64,000 nt of DNA, taken from JBGSQR01 sp964509295. GTDB taxonomy: Bacteria; Desulfobacterota; Desulfuromonadia; Geobacterales; Pseudopelobacteraceae. Position numbers and translations under genes: made by a program. The notes below the pieces were generated by a model that saw nothing but the letters and a program-made list of their open reading frames with translations, was not told where the DNA came from and did not search any database. This document shows positions 18,517-27,769 of the stretch, in pieces; positions within the stretch are counted from its first letter, which is position 1, and every line of letters begins with the position of its first letter. The stretch spans positions 1 through 64,000 of the forward strand of contig CAZDWS010000009.1 of assembly GCA_964509295.1 (NCBI GenBank). Direction: 5' to 3'.

Positions 18517-19582
18517 TTCCAGCCTCGCAAATCTGGGCAATAGCCAGGGTCACATTGGGTGATTTCACCTTCTTCAACAACAGCCTGCCGCCACCGCTGG
18601 CAAGCACAGCTGCCGGTTCTGCAACTCCTTTTGCTCCAATAGCGGCCAGGACATATTGTGACGGTTCAGTGGGCACCGAAACCCGGTTCAACTCTTCGCT
18701 GGAATAAAAAGTCAATCCCAGACCATACTTTTCAGCATAGGCAATCAGACCAGCTTCATCACTCTTGGCCTCTGCACTGGCGATACCAACTACGCTCTTC
18801 AAGGACACAAAACAGCGACGCAGCTGCGTATCGACAAACTCTTCGATCTCTTCCAGCGGTGTATTTCGGTTGCAACCGATTCCAAGAACCAGGTCACGAG
18901 GACGCAGTATCAGCAGATTTTTGTTTTGAGATTGATTCGGAAAAAATTGGTTGGTAATTAAGAGCAGGCCGTCGGCCCTGCTATTGGTCGCCTCTACAAA
19001 GGTGTCATAAAAGGAAAGTTTGCCACGACCATGAAACCAACTACGGACCTTACCGCTGCGGTCGACAACGGCTATTTCCTTGTCATCCAGCAGCAGGCTG
19101 TTGAGTGTCTTAATCCTGGTGATGTCGTCGATCACCCAGTTATTGTCTTTGGCAAGCATATCGAAAGAAGGGAGATCGTTGGCATCGGTGGCGGTTGTAA
19201 TAACCGGATTAGCACCGCAGATGAAAGCGCAGCGGCGGGCCAGTTCATTGGCACCGCCCAGATGGCCGGAAAGCAGGGAAATAGCAAATTTTCCGGCATC
19301 ATCAATGACAACTATTGCCGGGTCGGTCTGCTTGGACTGAAGATGTTCGGCAACCATACGAACCACAATGCCGGTGGCCATGATAAAGATAAAAGCGTCT
19401 ACCTTGTGCCAGAGTGAACCAATCAGTTCTCTCAGTTCGGTCGGCTCAAAGACATGTCTTACAGAACCGGCCTGACCAGCATAGCGCTTGGAAACATAGA
19501 GCTCTGAGCCGGTCAAGCCATTTTGAAGTTTGCACCCCAATCGGGCTCCATTGCCGGTTATGGCAACGACGGCAATGCGCAT
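18509..19582 (-). CDS. cbiG: Cobalt-precorrin-5A hydrolase
   Basis: Opens the delta-lactone ring of cobalt-precorrin-5A, releasing acetaldehyde, in the anaerobic (early-cobalt) cobalamin route. The N-terminal CbiG domain has MATGIVVRMVAEHL and LLSGHLGGANELA (~110-125). The C-terminal domain begins DLVLGIGCNRNTPLEEIEEFV (~232). Length 357 is usual for unfused CbiG. It starts two bases past the cbiF stop and overlaps pdxA, so cbiF-cbiG-pdxA form one transcript. The presence of CbiG indicates the oxygen-independent pathway. Confidence 0.95.
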   Translation of the reverse strand: MRIAVVAITGNGARLGCKLQNGLTGSELYVSKRYAGQAGSVRHVFEPTELRELIGSLWHKVDAFIFIMATGIVVRMVAEHLQSKQTDPAIVVIDDAGKFAISLLSGHLGGANELARRCAFICGANPVITTATDANDLPSFDMLAKDNNWVIDDITRIKTLNSLLLDDKEIAVVDRSGKVRSWFHGRGKLSFYDTFVEATNSRADGLLLITNQFFPNQSQNKNLLILRPRDLVLGIGCNRNTPLEEIEEFVDTQLRRCFVSLKSVVGIASAEAKSDEAGLIAYAEKYGLGLTFYSSEELNRVSVPTEPSQYVLAAIGAKGVAEPAAVLASGGGRLLLKKVKSPNVTLAIAQICEAGNE

Positions 19583-19583
19583 A

Positions 19584-20360
19584 TCAGGTAACTATTCCGC
19601 GATAACCGTGTGCAAAACCACCATCGTAAAGCAGAGATTTTGCTTTCAACCCTTCGCGGCGGGCCGCCAGCACATCGCCGACAACGATCAACGCCTGACG
19701 GTCAATACCGGCCTCCCGCACCTTTTCTGCAATATCACCAAGACTACCCTGAATTATTTGCTCATCATCCCAGGAGGCCCTGCAGACTATTGCAGCTGCC
19801 GTATCCTTCGTGTAAACACCTTCCAGAAGCTGTTCAACAACCTTTTCAATCATACCGACTGACAGGTAGATGACCATGGTGGCACCGATACGGGCAATCT
19901 GGCTGAGCCTCTCCCGTTCAGGAACAGGTGTACGCCCTTCAACTCTGGTCAGGATAACGGTCTGGGAAAGCTCCGGCAAAGTCAGTTCCTGTTTCAAAGC
20001 AGCTGCAGCGGCAAAGGCGCTGGTTACACCAGGCACAACCTGATATTCAATACCCAGCCGGTCAAGCGCTTCCATCTGTTCCTGAATGGCACCGTATATG
20101 GACGGATCGCCGGTATGCAACCTGACAACCTCTTTATCTGCAGCGATTGAGTCCATCATCACCGTGATAACTTCACTCAGAGTCATGCTGGCTGAGTCAT
20201 AGATGTCAGCATTAGTGGCATAACGCTCAACAAGTTTGCGATCCACCAGACTGCCGGCAAAAATGACTACTTCGGCATGGCGCAGCAACCGAGCACCGCG
20301 AATGGTAATTAAATCATCGGCACCCGGTCCGGCACCGACAAAGGAAACTTTTGATGACAT
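19584..20360 (-). CDS. cbiF: Cobalt-precorrin-4 C11-methyltransferase
   Basis: SAM-dependent methylation of C11 in corrin-ring synthesis (CbiF in the anaerobic pathway, equivalent to CobM). The tetrapyrrole methylase signature is VSFVGAGPGADDLITIRGARLL at the N-terminus. RLHTGDPSIYGAIQEQ (~82-97) and VPGVTSAFAAAAALKQELTLPE (~108-130) bind SAM. The ATG at 20360 is chosen for its GGAG SD six bases upstream; twenty upstream codons have no homologous features. Length 258 is normal. Directly followed by cbiG. Confidence 0.95.
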   Translation of the reverse strand: MSSKVSFVGAGPGADDLITIRGARLLRHAEVVIFAGSLVDRKLVERYATNADIYDSASMTLSEVITVMMDSIAADKEVVRLHTGDPSIYGAIQEQMEALDRLGIEYQVVPGVTSAFAAAAALKQELTLPELSQTVILTRVEGRTPVPERERLSQIARIGATMVIYLSVGMIEKVVEQLLEGVYTKDTAAAIVCRASWDDEQIIQGSLGDIAEKVREAGIDRQALIVVGDVLAARREGLKAKSLLYDGGFAHGYRGIVT

Positions 20361-20391
20361 CTTTTTCTCCATATCAATTATATTTATCAAT

Positions 20392-21165
20392 TCAGTAATA
20401 TTCTGGTTTACGATCTGCAAAGCACGGGATCTGCGCCCGGTAATTTTCCATTACACTCATATCAAGTGTGGCAACCACTTCACATTCTTTTTCACCGGCG
20501 TCTGCCAGAACAACTCCGGTCGGATCAATAATCATACTCATACCAAAAAAATCGAGCTTGCCGATCTGTCCACAGGCATTACTTGAAATTACGAAGAGCT
20601 GGTTTTCAATCGCCCTGGCCCGCATCAGAGTTCGCCACTGTTCGTCACGCGGCTTGGGCCATTGAGCAGGCACGCAAATTATCCGAGCCCCCTCCAGTGA
20701 CAGTCGACGTGAGAGTTCAGGAAAACGGATATCATAACAGACCATTACGCCAACCTTGCCGATGCTTGTCTCTGCCAGCAGCCAGCGGTCGCCACCGGAA
20801 AAAGCCCGGTCCTCACCCAGCAGAGTGAAAAGATGCATTTTACGATAGACACCAGCCAGCTTCCCATTGTCAATCACATAGATTGTATTGAAAACTTTAT
20901 CACCGTTCGGTTCAGGCATGCTGCCGATAATCACCAGCTTGAGTCTGGTGGACAACTCCAGCAACTCATCAACTATGTCGGCTGTGCGAGTCGACAGCTC
21001 ATTCAACTGCCTGTAGGCAAAACCGGATGACCACATCTCTGGCAGGACAGCCAACTGCGCACCTTGTTCAGCAACACGTTCAAGCGCTTTCCGGACATAA
21101 TCCAGATTGGCATCCACATCACCCTGTTTGACATTGAACTGTATTGCTGCCGCGTTGATTTTCAT
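20392..21165 (-). CDS. Carbon-nitrogen hydrolase (Nit2/omega-amidase type)
   Basis: Nitrilase-superfamily amidase, 257 residues. The Glu-Lys-Cys triad is visible: E43 in AVLPEMWSSGF, K109 in VYRKMHLF, C143 in MVCYDIRFPELSR. The sequence pattern resembles Nit2/YafV omega-amidases that hydrolyse alpha-ketoglutaramate, but the substrate is inference. The start at 21165 is supported by a four-base ATGA overlap with the HEPN gene stop. It lies 31 bases upstream of cbiF and may feed into the same transcript. Confidence 0.92.
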   Translation of the reverse strand: MKINAAAIQFNVKQGDVDANLDYVRKALERVAEQGAQLAVLPEMWSSGFAYRQLNELSTRTADIVDELLELSTRLKLVIIGSMPEPNGDKVFNTIYVIDNGKLAGVYRKMHLFTLLGEDRAFSGGDRWLLAETSIGKVGVMVCYDIRFPELSRRLSLEGARIICVPAQWPKPRDEQWRTLMRARAIENQLFVISSNACGQIGKLDFFGMSMIIDPTGVVLADAGEKECEVVATLDMSVMENYRAQIPCFADRKPEYY

Positions 21166-21563
21166 GGAGTTGTCTCTGTATTTATTTTCTGGCAAACCTG
21201 GTGAAACAATTCCGTCGCAATTCGAAAAGCTTCGGCCGCATCTTCCCGCTCAGGATCAACAAAATCTCCAGGGTAGCGGGATTCAACGGCATAGCTCGTC
21301 AAAATGGAACTTACATCGCGAAAGGCGGCATCAAGCTCCGTGTCATTCAGCGTGTCGAGCAGAATGTCAATATCGTGAGTCCTACTGAAAGGAATTGAAC
21401 GAACAATCAGCAGTGCTTTTAGAATTTTTTCAGCCGCCTGTTGAGCATGAAAGCATACCGTATCGGTAGGACCTTCTTCAGAAGCAAGAATGATTCGCGC
21501 CGAGGTGAGATCATGCTGAGCCTTCGCAATCCAGTCCCTAATTACCTGCGTTTCAGCTTTCAT
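21162..21563 (-). CDS. HEPN-domain protein (partner of nucleotidyltransferase)
   Basis: A 133-residue all-helical HEPN protein. WIAKAQHDLTSARIIL (~10-25) is the first HEPN helix, FHAQQAAEKILKALLI (~38-53) the second, and SRTHDIDILLDTL the conserved RTHD region. VESRYPGDF lies near residue 100. The catalytic RX4-6H motif of toxic HEPN RNases is not evident, so ribonuclease activity is doubtful. It overlaps the nucleotidyltransferase gene by 11 bases, the usual layout of MNT/HEPN pairs. The SD AAGGG is six bases before the ATG. It could be a toxin-antitoxin-like module or a nucleotide-modifying complex. Confidence 0.88.
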   Translation of the reverse strand: MKAETQVIRDWIAKAQHDLTSARIILASEEGPTDTVCFHAQQAAEKILKALLIVRSIPFSRTHDIDILLDTLNDTELDAAFRDVSSILTSYAVESRYPGDFVDPEREDAAEAFRIATELFHQVCQKINTETTP

Positions 21564-21909
21564 ACATAACCCTTCCGGATTTTAATGCTTCTGTTACGAC
21601 GTGATTTACCGTTCCTTTCCAATAAGCTACTTCTTCCGGAGTATAGACCAGAATATCCATCGGGCATGGTTTAGGTCTAAAAAGCATATGCAGCGGTACC
21701 GAGCGTTTATAGCGGAGAGGTTGATCGGACTCCATAACCACCAGCAGATCCAGGTCGCTGTCAGGAGTTGGTTTGCCTCCGGCATATGAACCGAACATGA
21801 CGACCTTGCGCGGATGAAAATTTTGCACAATCGCCTGAACAACCCCCTCAATCGTTTCTGTGGTGATTAGTTCTCCGTATTTCTGGCGTTTTATGCTAAC
21901 TGTTGCCAT
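21553..21909 (-). CDS. Minimal nucleotidyltransferase (MNT) protein
   Basis: A 118-residue pol-beta-fold nucleotidyltransferase. The core motif is VVMFGSYAGGKPTPDSDLDLLVV (~36-58), with GS and the DxD metal pair intact; a further acidic residue lies in CPMDILVYT (~87). This is the upstream member of an MNT/HEPN pair, where such enzymes AMPylate or otherwise modify the HEPN partner in characterised systems; that role here is inference. GAGG lies six bases before the ATG. It is placed between ftsK and nitrilase/cobalamin genes, in the same orientation. Confidence 0.9.
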   Translation of the reverse strand: MATVSIKRQKYGELITTETIEGVVQAIVQNFHPRKVVMFGSYAGGKPTPDSDLDLLVVMESDQPLRYKRSVPLHMLFRPKPCPMDILVYTPEEVAYWKGTVNHVVTEALKSGRVMYES

Positions 21910-21973
21910 TTAACACCTCTCAAGGCTGGCTACGGTGAAAAGCTGTTTTGACAATTTTGAGACGTAACTCAAA

Positions 21974-24325
21974 TTACCTCGTCAGTTGAGAATTCAAGTA
22001 GGCATGGACCACATCCATGTAGATCTCACGCGGTTTACTGGTTCCATCGCTTTGGGCGATCATACCTTCGCGCTCCATCATTTCTACCATACGGGCCGCA
22101 CGGTTGTAGCCGATGCGCAGACGACGCTGCACCATTGAAATACTGGCCTGTCGTGTTTCTGCCACCAATCGTAGCGCATCTTCCCAGCGCTCATCAAGTT
22201 CCTCTTCGTCACCAACCCCGCCCTTATCATCCGTGTCCTTCATTTCAAGGATCGATTTTTCATAGATCGGCTTGCCCTGTTTTTTCAGGAAATCCACGAC
22301 CCGCTGCACTTCGGCATCGGAAACAAAGGCACCGTGAATTCGATTCAAACGTGATGTTCCAGGCGGCATATAGAGCATATCACCAGCACCGAGCAGACTT
22401 TCTGCACCGTTGCAATCCAGGATCGTACGTGAATCAACCTTGGATGTAACCTGGAAAGAAATGCGGGACGGCAGGTTGGCCTTAATCAGGCCGGTAATAA
22501 CATCCACAGACGGACGCTGAGTCGCCAGAATCAGGTGAATACCTGAGGCTCGTGCTTTCTGTGCCAGGCGGGCGATATGCTCTTCCACCTCGCGACCTGC
22601 TACCATCATCAGGTCAGCCAACTCGTCCACAATTACTACAATGTACGGGAGATGAACATGCTCAAGCTGTTCAGCTTCGTCAACCACAAAAGGCAGCGGC
22701 TCATTTAAAGCAGAATCATCCTCTTCAATTATCTCTTCCAGCTCTTCAATAATTTCAGCATCCGGTATGTTGTTCAGCTCTTCCTGCTCCAGCAGTTCAC
22801 CAGCCAGTTTCTTATTGTATGAGTCTATATTTCTTACACCCTTGGCCGACATAAGCTGATAACGCCGCTCCATCTCATTAACAGCCCATTTCAGCGCCAG
22901 AGAAGCCTTCTTCGGCTCGGTCACAACCGGCAGCAGCAGATGCGGAATACCCTCATACATGGAGAATTCCAGCATTTTGGGGTCAACCATGATCATGCGC
23001 ACATCGCGCGGTTCAAACATGTACAACAGTGACAGGATCATGGTGTTAATAGAAACCGATTTACCGGAACCGGTTGATCCGGCCACAAGCAGATGCGGCG
23101 CCTTGGCCAGGTCTGTTACAACCGGTATACCGGCAATATCCTTGCCCAGAGCCAGCGGCAGTTTCATTTTGTTATGATGAAATTCTTCGCAGTTAAAGAT
23201 CTCGCTCAGGTAAACCATGTCGCGATCACGGTTCGGCACTTCAACACCGACAACCCCCTTACCCGGGATGGGTGCAACTATACGGATAGACATGGCCTGC
23301 AAGGCCATAGTCAGGTCGTCGGTCAGTCCGGCAATCCGGCTGATCTTGACACCCGGTGCAGGAGCATATTCATACATGGTTATGACCGGGCCGGGACAAA
23401 TTTCCACAACTTCCCCATCAATACCGTAATCTTTAAGTTTCTTTTCCAAAAGCCGGGCATTCATTGTCAAGGCATCGCGGTCCAGTTTTTTCTCGGATAC
23501 CGGCGGTGTATCAAGCAGTGAAAAGGGTGGCGTTTTGAAATCACCTTCAGACTTGATAAATTCGAATGACTCTTGAACAGCGGCTGTCTTCTCTGCTTCC
23601 TTCTTACGTTCTTTTTCCTTTTTAAAGACATTTAGCGGGGCTGGCGGAACTGCTGCCGGCTTTATAACCGGACCGTTGGAAGATGGAGGGACTTCAGCGC
23701 CTTCCTGTTTGGCCTTTTCAATCAGATCTTCCCGTTTGGCCTGAGAGCGCAGCAGTTTCCAGGCTGCAAATTTGTTTTTCAAGTTTTCCATCCACCAGCT
23801 GAAAAACAGCAGGAAGGAAAAGTGGGAAAGAATCATGATAGAAGCGGCCAGCAGGGGGAGAATCAGCAGCATCGCACCCGTAATACCGACCGTACTTTTC
23901 AGAAACGCTGCTGAGATTTTACCCACAGCACCACCGGTAGAAACCTGCTGACCAAAAAATGATGTTGTATCCCTGAAAAACGAGAACAGTGTGCTTAAGG
24001 AAAAAATCAGGCCGAACGATGCATACAGCTTATAAGAACGGAGCCTGATTTCCTTAAAGCGAAACAGTGTATATGTCATATACAGCAGAGCCAGCGGAAT
24101 CAGATAGGATGCCAACCCGAAGCAGCTAAAAAACAGGTCTGCCACCTGGGCACCAAGGCGTCCTCCCAGATTGAATACCTTGCCCTCATTGGAGTAGCTG
24201 TTCCAGGAGACATCGGCAGCATTGAACGTAAGAAATGATAGCAGAATAAAGACTCCTAGCGATGCCAGGGCCATGCCTTGTAATTCCTTCGCCAGTTTTT
24301 CTTTTTTCTGATCTTCTGTGCCCAT
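21974..24325 (-). CDS. ftsK: DNA translocase FtsK/SpoIIIE
   Basis: Septal DNA pump that clears chromosome termini and activates XerCD recombination. Four or so transmembrane helices (residues ~18-175) anchor it. A short, charged linker (~195-265) is followed by the motor: Walker A AGSTGSGKSVSIN (~420), Walker B IVVIVDELADLMM (~565) and ATQRPSVDVITG. The C-terminal winged-helix gamma domain (~715-775, from SISMVQRRLRIGYNRAARMVEMME) reads KOPS sites. Length 783 is typical for the short-linker FtsK. An acidic insertion (EIIEELEEIIEEDD, ~525) lies within the motor. Confidence 0.97.
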   Translation of the reverse strand: MGTEDQKKEKLAKELQGMALASLGVFILLSFLTFNAADVSWNSYSNEGKVFNLGGRLGAQVADLFFSCFGLASYLIPLALLYMTYTLFRFKEIRLRSYKLYASFGLIFSLSTLFSFFRDTTSFFGQQVSTGGAVGKISAAFLKSTVGITGAMLLILPLLAASIMILSHFSFLLFFSWWMENLKNKFAAWKLLRSQAKREDLIEKAKQEGAEVPPSSNGPVIKPAAVPPAPLNVFKKEKERKKEAEKTAAVQESFEFIKSEGDFKTPPFSLLDTPPVSEKKLDRDALTMNARLLEKKLKDYGIDGEVVEICPGPVITMYEYAPAPGVKISRIAGLTDDLTMALQAMSIRIVAPIPGKGVVGVEVPNRDRDMVYLSEIFNCEEFHHNKMKLPLALGKDIAGIPVVTDLAKAPHLLVAGSTGSGKSVSINTMILSLLYMFEPRDVRMIMVDPKMLEFSMYEGIPHLLLPVVTEPKKASLALKWAVNEMERRYQLMSAKGVRNIDSYNKKLAGELLEQEELNNIPDAEIIEELEEIIEEDDSALNEPLPFVVDEAEQLEHVHLPYIVVIVDELADLMMVAGREVEEHIARLAQKARASGIHLILATQRPSVDVITGLIKANLPSRISFQVTSKVDSRTILDCNGAESLLGAGDMLYMPPGTSRLNRIHGAFVSDAEVQRVVDFLKKQGKPIYEKSILEMKDTDDKGGVGDEEELDERWEDALRLVAETRQASISMVQRRLRIGYNRAARMVEMMEREGMIAQSDGTSKPREIYMDVVHAYLNSQLTR

Positions 24326-24394
24326 AATTATATATGTCCCTCTTATCTCAAACTGGCTGATATAATACCTGCAGATATGCCTCAGGCAAAGAAA

Positions 24395-24418
24395 AAAAGC
24401 CGTTTCGCAACGGCTTTT
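24395..24418 (-). terminator. Intrinsic terminator after the TPR membrane protein
   Basis: AGCCGTT (24398-24404) pairs with AACGGCT (24409-24415) around a TCGC loop. On the minus strand the stem is followed by TTTTTTTCTTT. It separates the 24443-25177 gene from ftsK. Confidence 0.88.
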
Positions 24419-24442
24419 CCCAGTTTTATTATGAGTTAGAAA

Positions 24443-25177
24443 CTATCTTCTGGCTGAAGCGCGGTGTTTCATTCGACCGCCCATTGTTGCCATCTGGTGT
24501 TTTTGCAGGGCCGCCATGCTTTCCAGATGAAACTGAAACCACATGTCGCCATATTCTCTCATTTTCATTTTCTTTCCCTGTTGCAGATTTTCCAGATTGG
24601 CTTTCAAGATCTGGTCACTCGGCAGCTTTTTAATGCCGTTTTCCAGAGCTTCCTTTGCTTTGGTTATTTCTCCGCACTCATTCAGACAGTAGGCATAAAT
24701 ACCCCAAAGCAATGGCTCTTTCGGACTCCACTTAAGCGCTTTTTCAAAGGTAGTAACCATTAAATCCTTTTTCTGACGTTTCATATAACAGATTGCCAGC
24801 ATCGCTAAAGAAACCCAGTTTTTAAAGAATGAATCCTGCAAGTATGGGAATGCATTGGAAAAGTCACGTTTCATATAATAAATCATGCCGATTTGAGAGT
24901 TGAGCTGGCTTTCAACAAAAATCTGCCACTTACCCATTTTTTTAGCATCTTTCAAATCCCTGATTGCCTTCTCAAAACGCTGTGCCTGCAAATCCTTGCC
25001 GGCGGTTTCAAAGAGGTTCGTCAACTTCTGCATTGCATTGCGCATCAATAAAAAGACAATACCGGCCATTACGGTCAGTGCAATCAACAAAGCCCCCCAC
25101 CAAAGCATATCAAAACCAAAAACCAGGATCAGCAGCACAGCAATCGCTGCTCCTGCTGAAATTAAAATATTATACAT
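24443..25177 (-). CDS. Membrane-anchored TPR-repeat protein, function unknown
   Basis: A 244-residue protein with two adjacent transmembrane helices at the N-terminus (~4-23 and ~26-46). A cytosolic helical array of tetratricopeptide type follows (~55-205): RFEKAIRDLKDAKKMG, YLQDSFFKNWVSLAMLAICYMKRQKK, TFEKALKWSPKEPLLWGIYAYCLNECGEITKAKEALENGIKKLP. The tail is Met/Gln/His-rich and basic. AAAGGA lies seven bases before the ATG. TPR arrays mediate protein-protein contacts; the partner is not indicated. It has its own terminator and is downstream of mltD. Confidence 0.82.
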   Translation of the reverse strand: MYNILISAGAAIAVLLILVFGFDMLWWGALLIALTVMAGIVFLLMRNAMQKLTNLFETAGKDLQAQRFEKAIRDLKDAKKMGKWQIFVESQLNSQIGMIYYMKRDFSNAFPYLQDSFFKNWVSLAMLAICYMKRQKKDLMVTTFEKALKWSPKEPLLWGIYAYCLNECGEITKAKEALENGIKKLPSDQILKANLENLQQGKKMKMREYGDMWFQFHLESMAALQKHQMATMGGRMKHRASARR

Positions 25178-25232
25178 CGAGTAATCCTTTCATCATTATT
25201 TCACATCAAAATGTGTTTATTTATCAATTATT

Positions 25233-26780
25233 TCAGGAGGGAACCATCTCCCCGTTTTTTTCAACAAACCGGGCGATGACTAATCGGCGACCTGGTTTTA
25301 GCACTATTTTGCCTTTAATATTATTCCAGGACGATAGTTGCTTTGAAGAGACCTTGAATTGACGGGCTAGAGATGCCAGCGTATCACCTTTTTTCACAGT
25401 ATAATACTTAACATGTTTTTTAGTGGCTGAAGTTGCAGCAGCGGAACGCCCCTCCTTGACAAAATTGACTGTCTGCTTTACAGGCACAATAATTGTCTTG
25501 CCGGCAATGCGACTCTTTTTTGTCAATCCGTTCAGCTCGGCCAGTTCATCAACCGACAACCCGAAACGAGGTGCAAGGGATTTTAAAGTATCCTTTTTTC
25601 GAGCCTGATAGCGGGTATAAAGTGTTTTCTCAGTAAAACGCTGATTCTCAGCTATTTTTGCATATCCAGCTTCAAATTGTTGTTTCGTACCTTTTGGCAG
25701 CTTCAGTTCAAAATCAGGATAGTTGGGTGGTGTACACCAGTGTTTCAAATCCGGATTCAGGTCCTTGATCGTGTCATAAGTCGTACCTGACAATTTTGCA
25801 ACCAGCTCCAGGTCGGTCCTGGATGGTATTTTTACCGTTTCAAACTCGATTGGCGGGAGATAGGCTACGTCAGAAAATCCGTATCTTGCCGGATCCTTGG
25901 CGATAATTGCCGCTGCCAGCAATTTGGGAACATACTCTTTTGTCTCGCGTTTCAGATAGGAACCACGCGAAATTTCCCAGAAATCACTGCTGTTATACAT
26001 GCCAATTGCACGCAGAATCTTATTTTCTCCGGCATTGTATCCGGCAGCGGCCAGATACCAATCACCCTTGAACATACCGTGAAGTTCCTTCAGATACAAA
26101 GCTGCTGCAGTCGTAGCTTTGACCGGATCCTTACGCTCATCAATCCACTGATCGATGCGCAGGGAATAACGCTTGCCGGTACCGGACATGAACTGCCAGG
26201 GGCCGACAGCGCTGGCCCAGGAACGTGCATTCAGATGAAAACCGCTTTCAATCATCGCAACGTAAACAAGATCTTCCGGCATCCCCTCCCGCTTCAAGAT
26301 CTCTTTCATCAAAGGAATATAACGAGTTGAACGTGAAAGCCATCGGGAAAAGGATACTTTACCTTTTGTCTGAAAGTTGTAAATAAAATACTCAACCGAA
26401 CTATTTAATGTAAGCGGAATATCAGCTAAAGGTAATTCTACATCCGACAGATCCAACTCGCCGTCAGCAACGGTCTTTTCCTTGAGTTCATCCAGCGTAA
26501 ACAACTCTTTTGCTGGCTCAATTATGCTCTCTTCAATAAGGGGAGCATCACTAGGCAGCAACGCAGGTGCATCAGTATCAAAACCTTCAACCGGAGTGGT
26601 ACGGCCAGCCAGCTCATTCAATATGGAATTGGAAGACTTGGTATTTTTTACTGACACTGCACCAGGGCGGGTCAATTCAGCCAGAAGTGCCTGAGCAGGC
26701 TCTGCCCCAAATGCAGGACAAACTAATATCATTAATCCGGCAATGGTTCCGAGCAATTTTAGGCTGACTTTTTTATTCAT
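25233..26780 (-). CDS. mltD: Membrane-bound lytic murein transglycosylase D with LysM repeats
   Basis: Cleaves glycan strands to 1,6-anhydro products. A signal peptide occupies residues 1-25. The SLT domain (~150-280) has the catalytic Glu in VAMIESGFHLNARSWASAVGPWQFM. The MltD-specific stretch YNAGENKILRAI and SYLKRETKEYVPKLLAAAII follows. At least two LysM modules occur near the C-terminus (~385-435, TRYQARKKDTLKSLAPRFGLS; ~455-505, KYYTVKKGDTLASLARQFKVS). No lipobox cysteine follows the signal peptide (...CPAFGAEPAQ), unlike E. coli MltD, so it is probably soluble or anchored by LysM. Length 515. Confidence 0.94.
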   Translation of the reverse strand: MNKKVSLKLLGTIAGLMILVCPAFGAEPAQALLAELTRPGAVSVKNTKSSNSILNELAGRTTPVEGFDTDAPALLPSDAPLIEESIIEPAKELFTLDELKEKTVADGELDLSDVELPLADIPLTLNSSVEYFIYNFQTKGKVSFSRWLSRSTRYIPLMKEILKREGMPEDLVYVAMIESGFHLNARSWASAVGPWQFMSGTGKRYSLRIDQWIDERKDPVKATTAAALYLKELHGMFKGDWYLAAAGYNAGENKILRAIGMYNSSDFWEISRGSYLKRETKEYVPKLLAAAIIAKDPARYGFSDVAYLPPIEFETVKIPSRTDLELVAKLSGTTYDTIKDLNPDLKHWCTPPNYPDFELKLPKGTKQQFEAGYAKIAENQRFTEKTLYTRYQARKKDTLKSLAPRFGLSVDELAELNGLTKKSRIAGKTIIVPVKQTVNFVKEGRSAAATSATKKHVKYYTVKKGDTLASLARQFKVSSKQLSSWNNIKGKIVLKPGRRLVIARFVEKNGEMVPS

Positions 26781-26847
26781 AGGCCGGAAATTATAAAGGA
26801 GAACACAAACAATGTCAATTACTGCTAAATTGTTAAATTTTAGACTG

Positions 26848-27708
26848 TTAGCTATTTAGTTCTTCATTATCCGAAGCTTGTGTTTTGCTGGACGCCATCT
26901 CCTCATTTTGAAGATAACAGACCAATTGCATACCTATCAGTACAATTATCCAACCGACCAGAATCCAGCCCATGAAAACCGGCAACAGGGAAAGAGCTCC
27001 ATAAATTGCATTTTTCCTGGAAACCCCCAACTGAAAATGAACAAATGTCCACTGCACTACCTGCCAGACAGTTCCGGCAACAAGTGCTCCAATAATTGCG
27101 TGTTTAATTCTTATTTTCACATTCGGGATGAACATGTACAGGCAAAACATGGCAATCCAGGCACTCAGATAAGGCACAAAACTAAAAACAGCAAGAAACA
27201 TCTGCCCCAGGACCGGCACCTTAAAAAACCATTTGATAATATCCTGATTTTGCAATGCTGTTGTAATACTTACTGCCATTGCAATAAGCAGTGGAATTCC
27301 TATAATGACTATCAGGTAGTCGCGCAACTTGTGATGATAAGACTTACCCCTGTCCAACGCCCAGATCTGGTTAAAAGCGTCTTCCACATTGTCCAAAGTA
27401 AACATGACCGACATAAACAGGGCAATCAGACCGGCCGCCCCCAGAGAACCCACATGGGTATTGCTGATATATTTCATAATACTGACAACTATTTCATGCG
27501 AACCGGCGGACACATTGGATAGAATAACCGGGGTCATACTGTTATGCAGATCCATCATCTTCAGCACTGAAAAAACTATCGCCAGGAACGGTACGATTGA
27601 AAACATACTTGAAAAGGCAAGGGCTGACGCGTGGGTCATACAGCGATCACTGTTAAACTTTCGTGTCAGATATAAGACAATATTAAATAGTCGCCTGGCT
27701 TTTTCCAA
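26848..27708 (-). CDS. YihY/BrkB-family inner-membrane protein
   Basis: Integral-membrane protein of the YihY/virulence factor BrkB family (once called RNase BN, an assignment since withdrawn). About six transmembrane helices, with the family motif ALAFSSMFSIVPFLAI near the N-terminus and GAISLLPVFMGW-like YGALSLLPVFMGWILVGW near the C-terminus. The open frame extends 56 codons further upstream, but that part runs through a strong terminator and the preceding gene. I choose the TTG at 27708, nine bases after AAGG, giving 286 residues. Function of the family is unknown. Confidence 0.87.
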   Translation of the reverse strand: MEKARRLFNIVLYLTRKFNSDRCMTHASALAFSSMFSIVPFLAIVFSVLKMMDLHNSMTPVILSNVSAGSHEIVVSIMKYISNTHVGSLGAAGLIALFMSVMFTLDNVEDAFNQIWALDRGKSYHHKLRDYLIVIIGIPLLIAMAVSITTALQNQDIIKWFFKVPVLGQMFLAVFSFVPYLSAWIAMFCLYMFIPNVKIRIKHAIIGALVAGTVWQVVQWTFVHFQLGVSRKNAIYGALSLLPVFMGWILVGWIIVLIGMQLVCYLQNEEMASSKTQASDNEELNS

Positions 27709-27722
27709 AACACTCGCCTTAT

Positions 27723-27752
27723 AAAAAAAGCCCACCGAAGTGGGCTTTTTTT
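27723..27752 (-). terminator. Intrinsic terminator after the YtxH gene
   Basis: AAAAAAGCCCAC and GTGGGCTTTTTTT form a strong stem over a CGAA-type loop with a T-run on either strand. It lies 18 bases beyond the YtxH stop and only 15 bases before the YihY start, so YihY needs a promoter within or beyond it, or depends on read-through. Confidence 0.9.
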
Positions 27753-27769
27753 GTTTTATCCGTAATAAA

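Noticed and set aside
26878..27522. Plus-strand frame of 214 codons
   Set aside because: Antisense to the YihY membrane-protein gene; His/Gln/Asn-rich product typical of a complement of hydrophobic codons.
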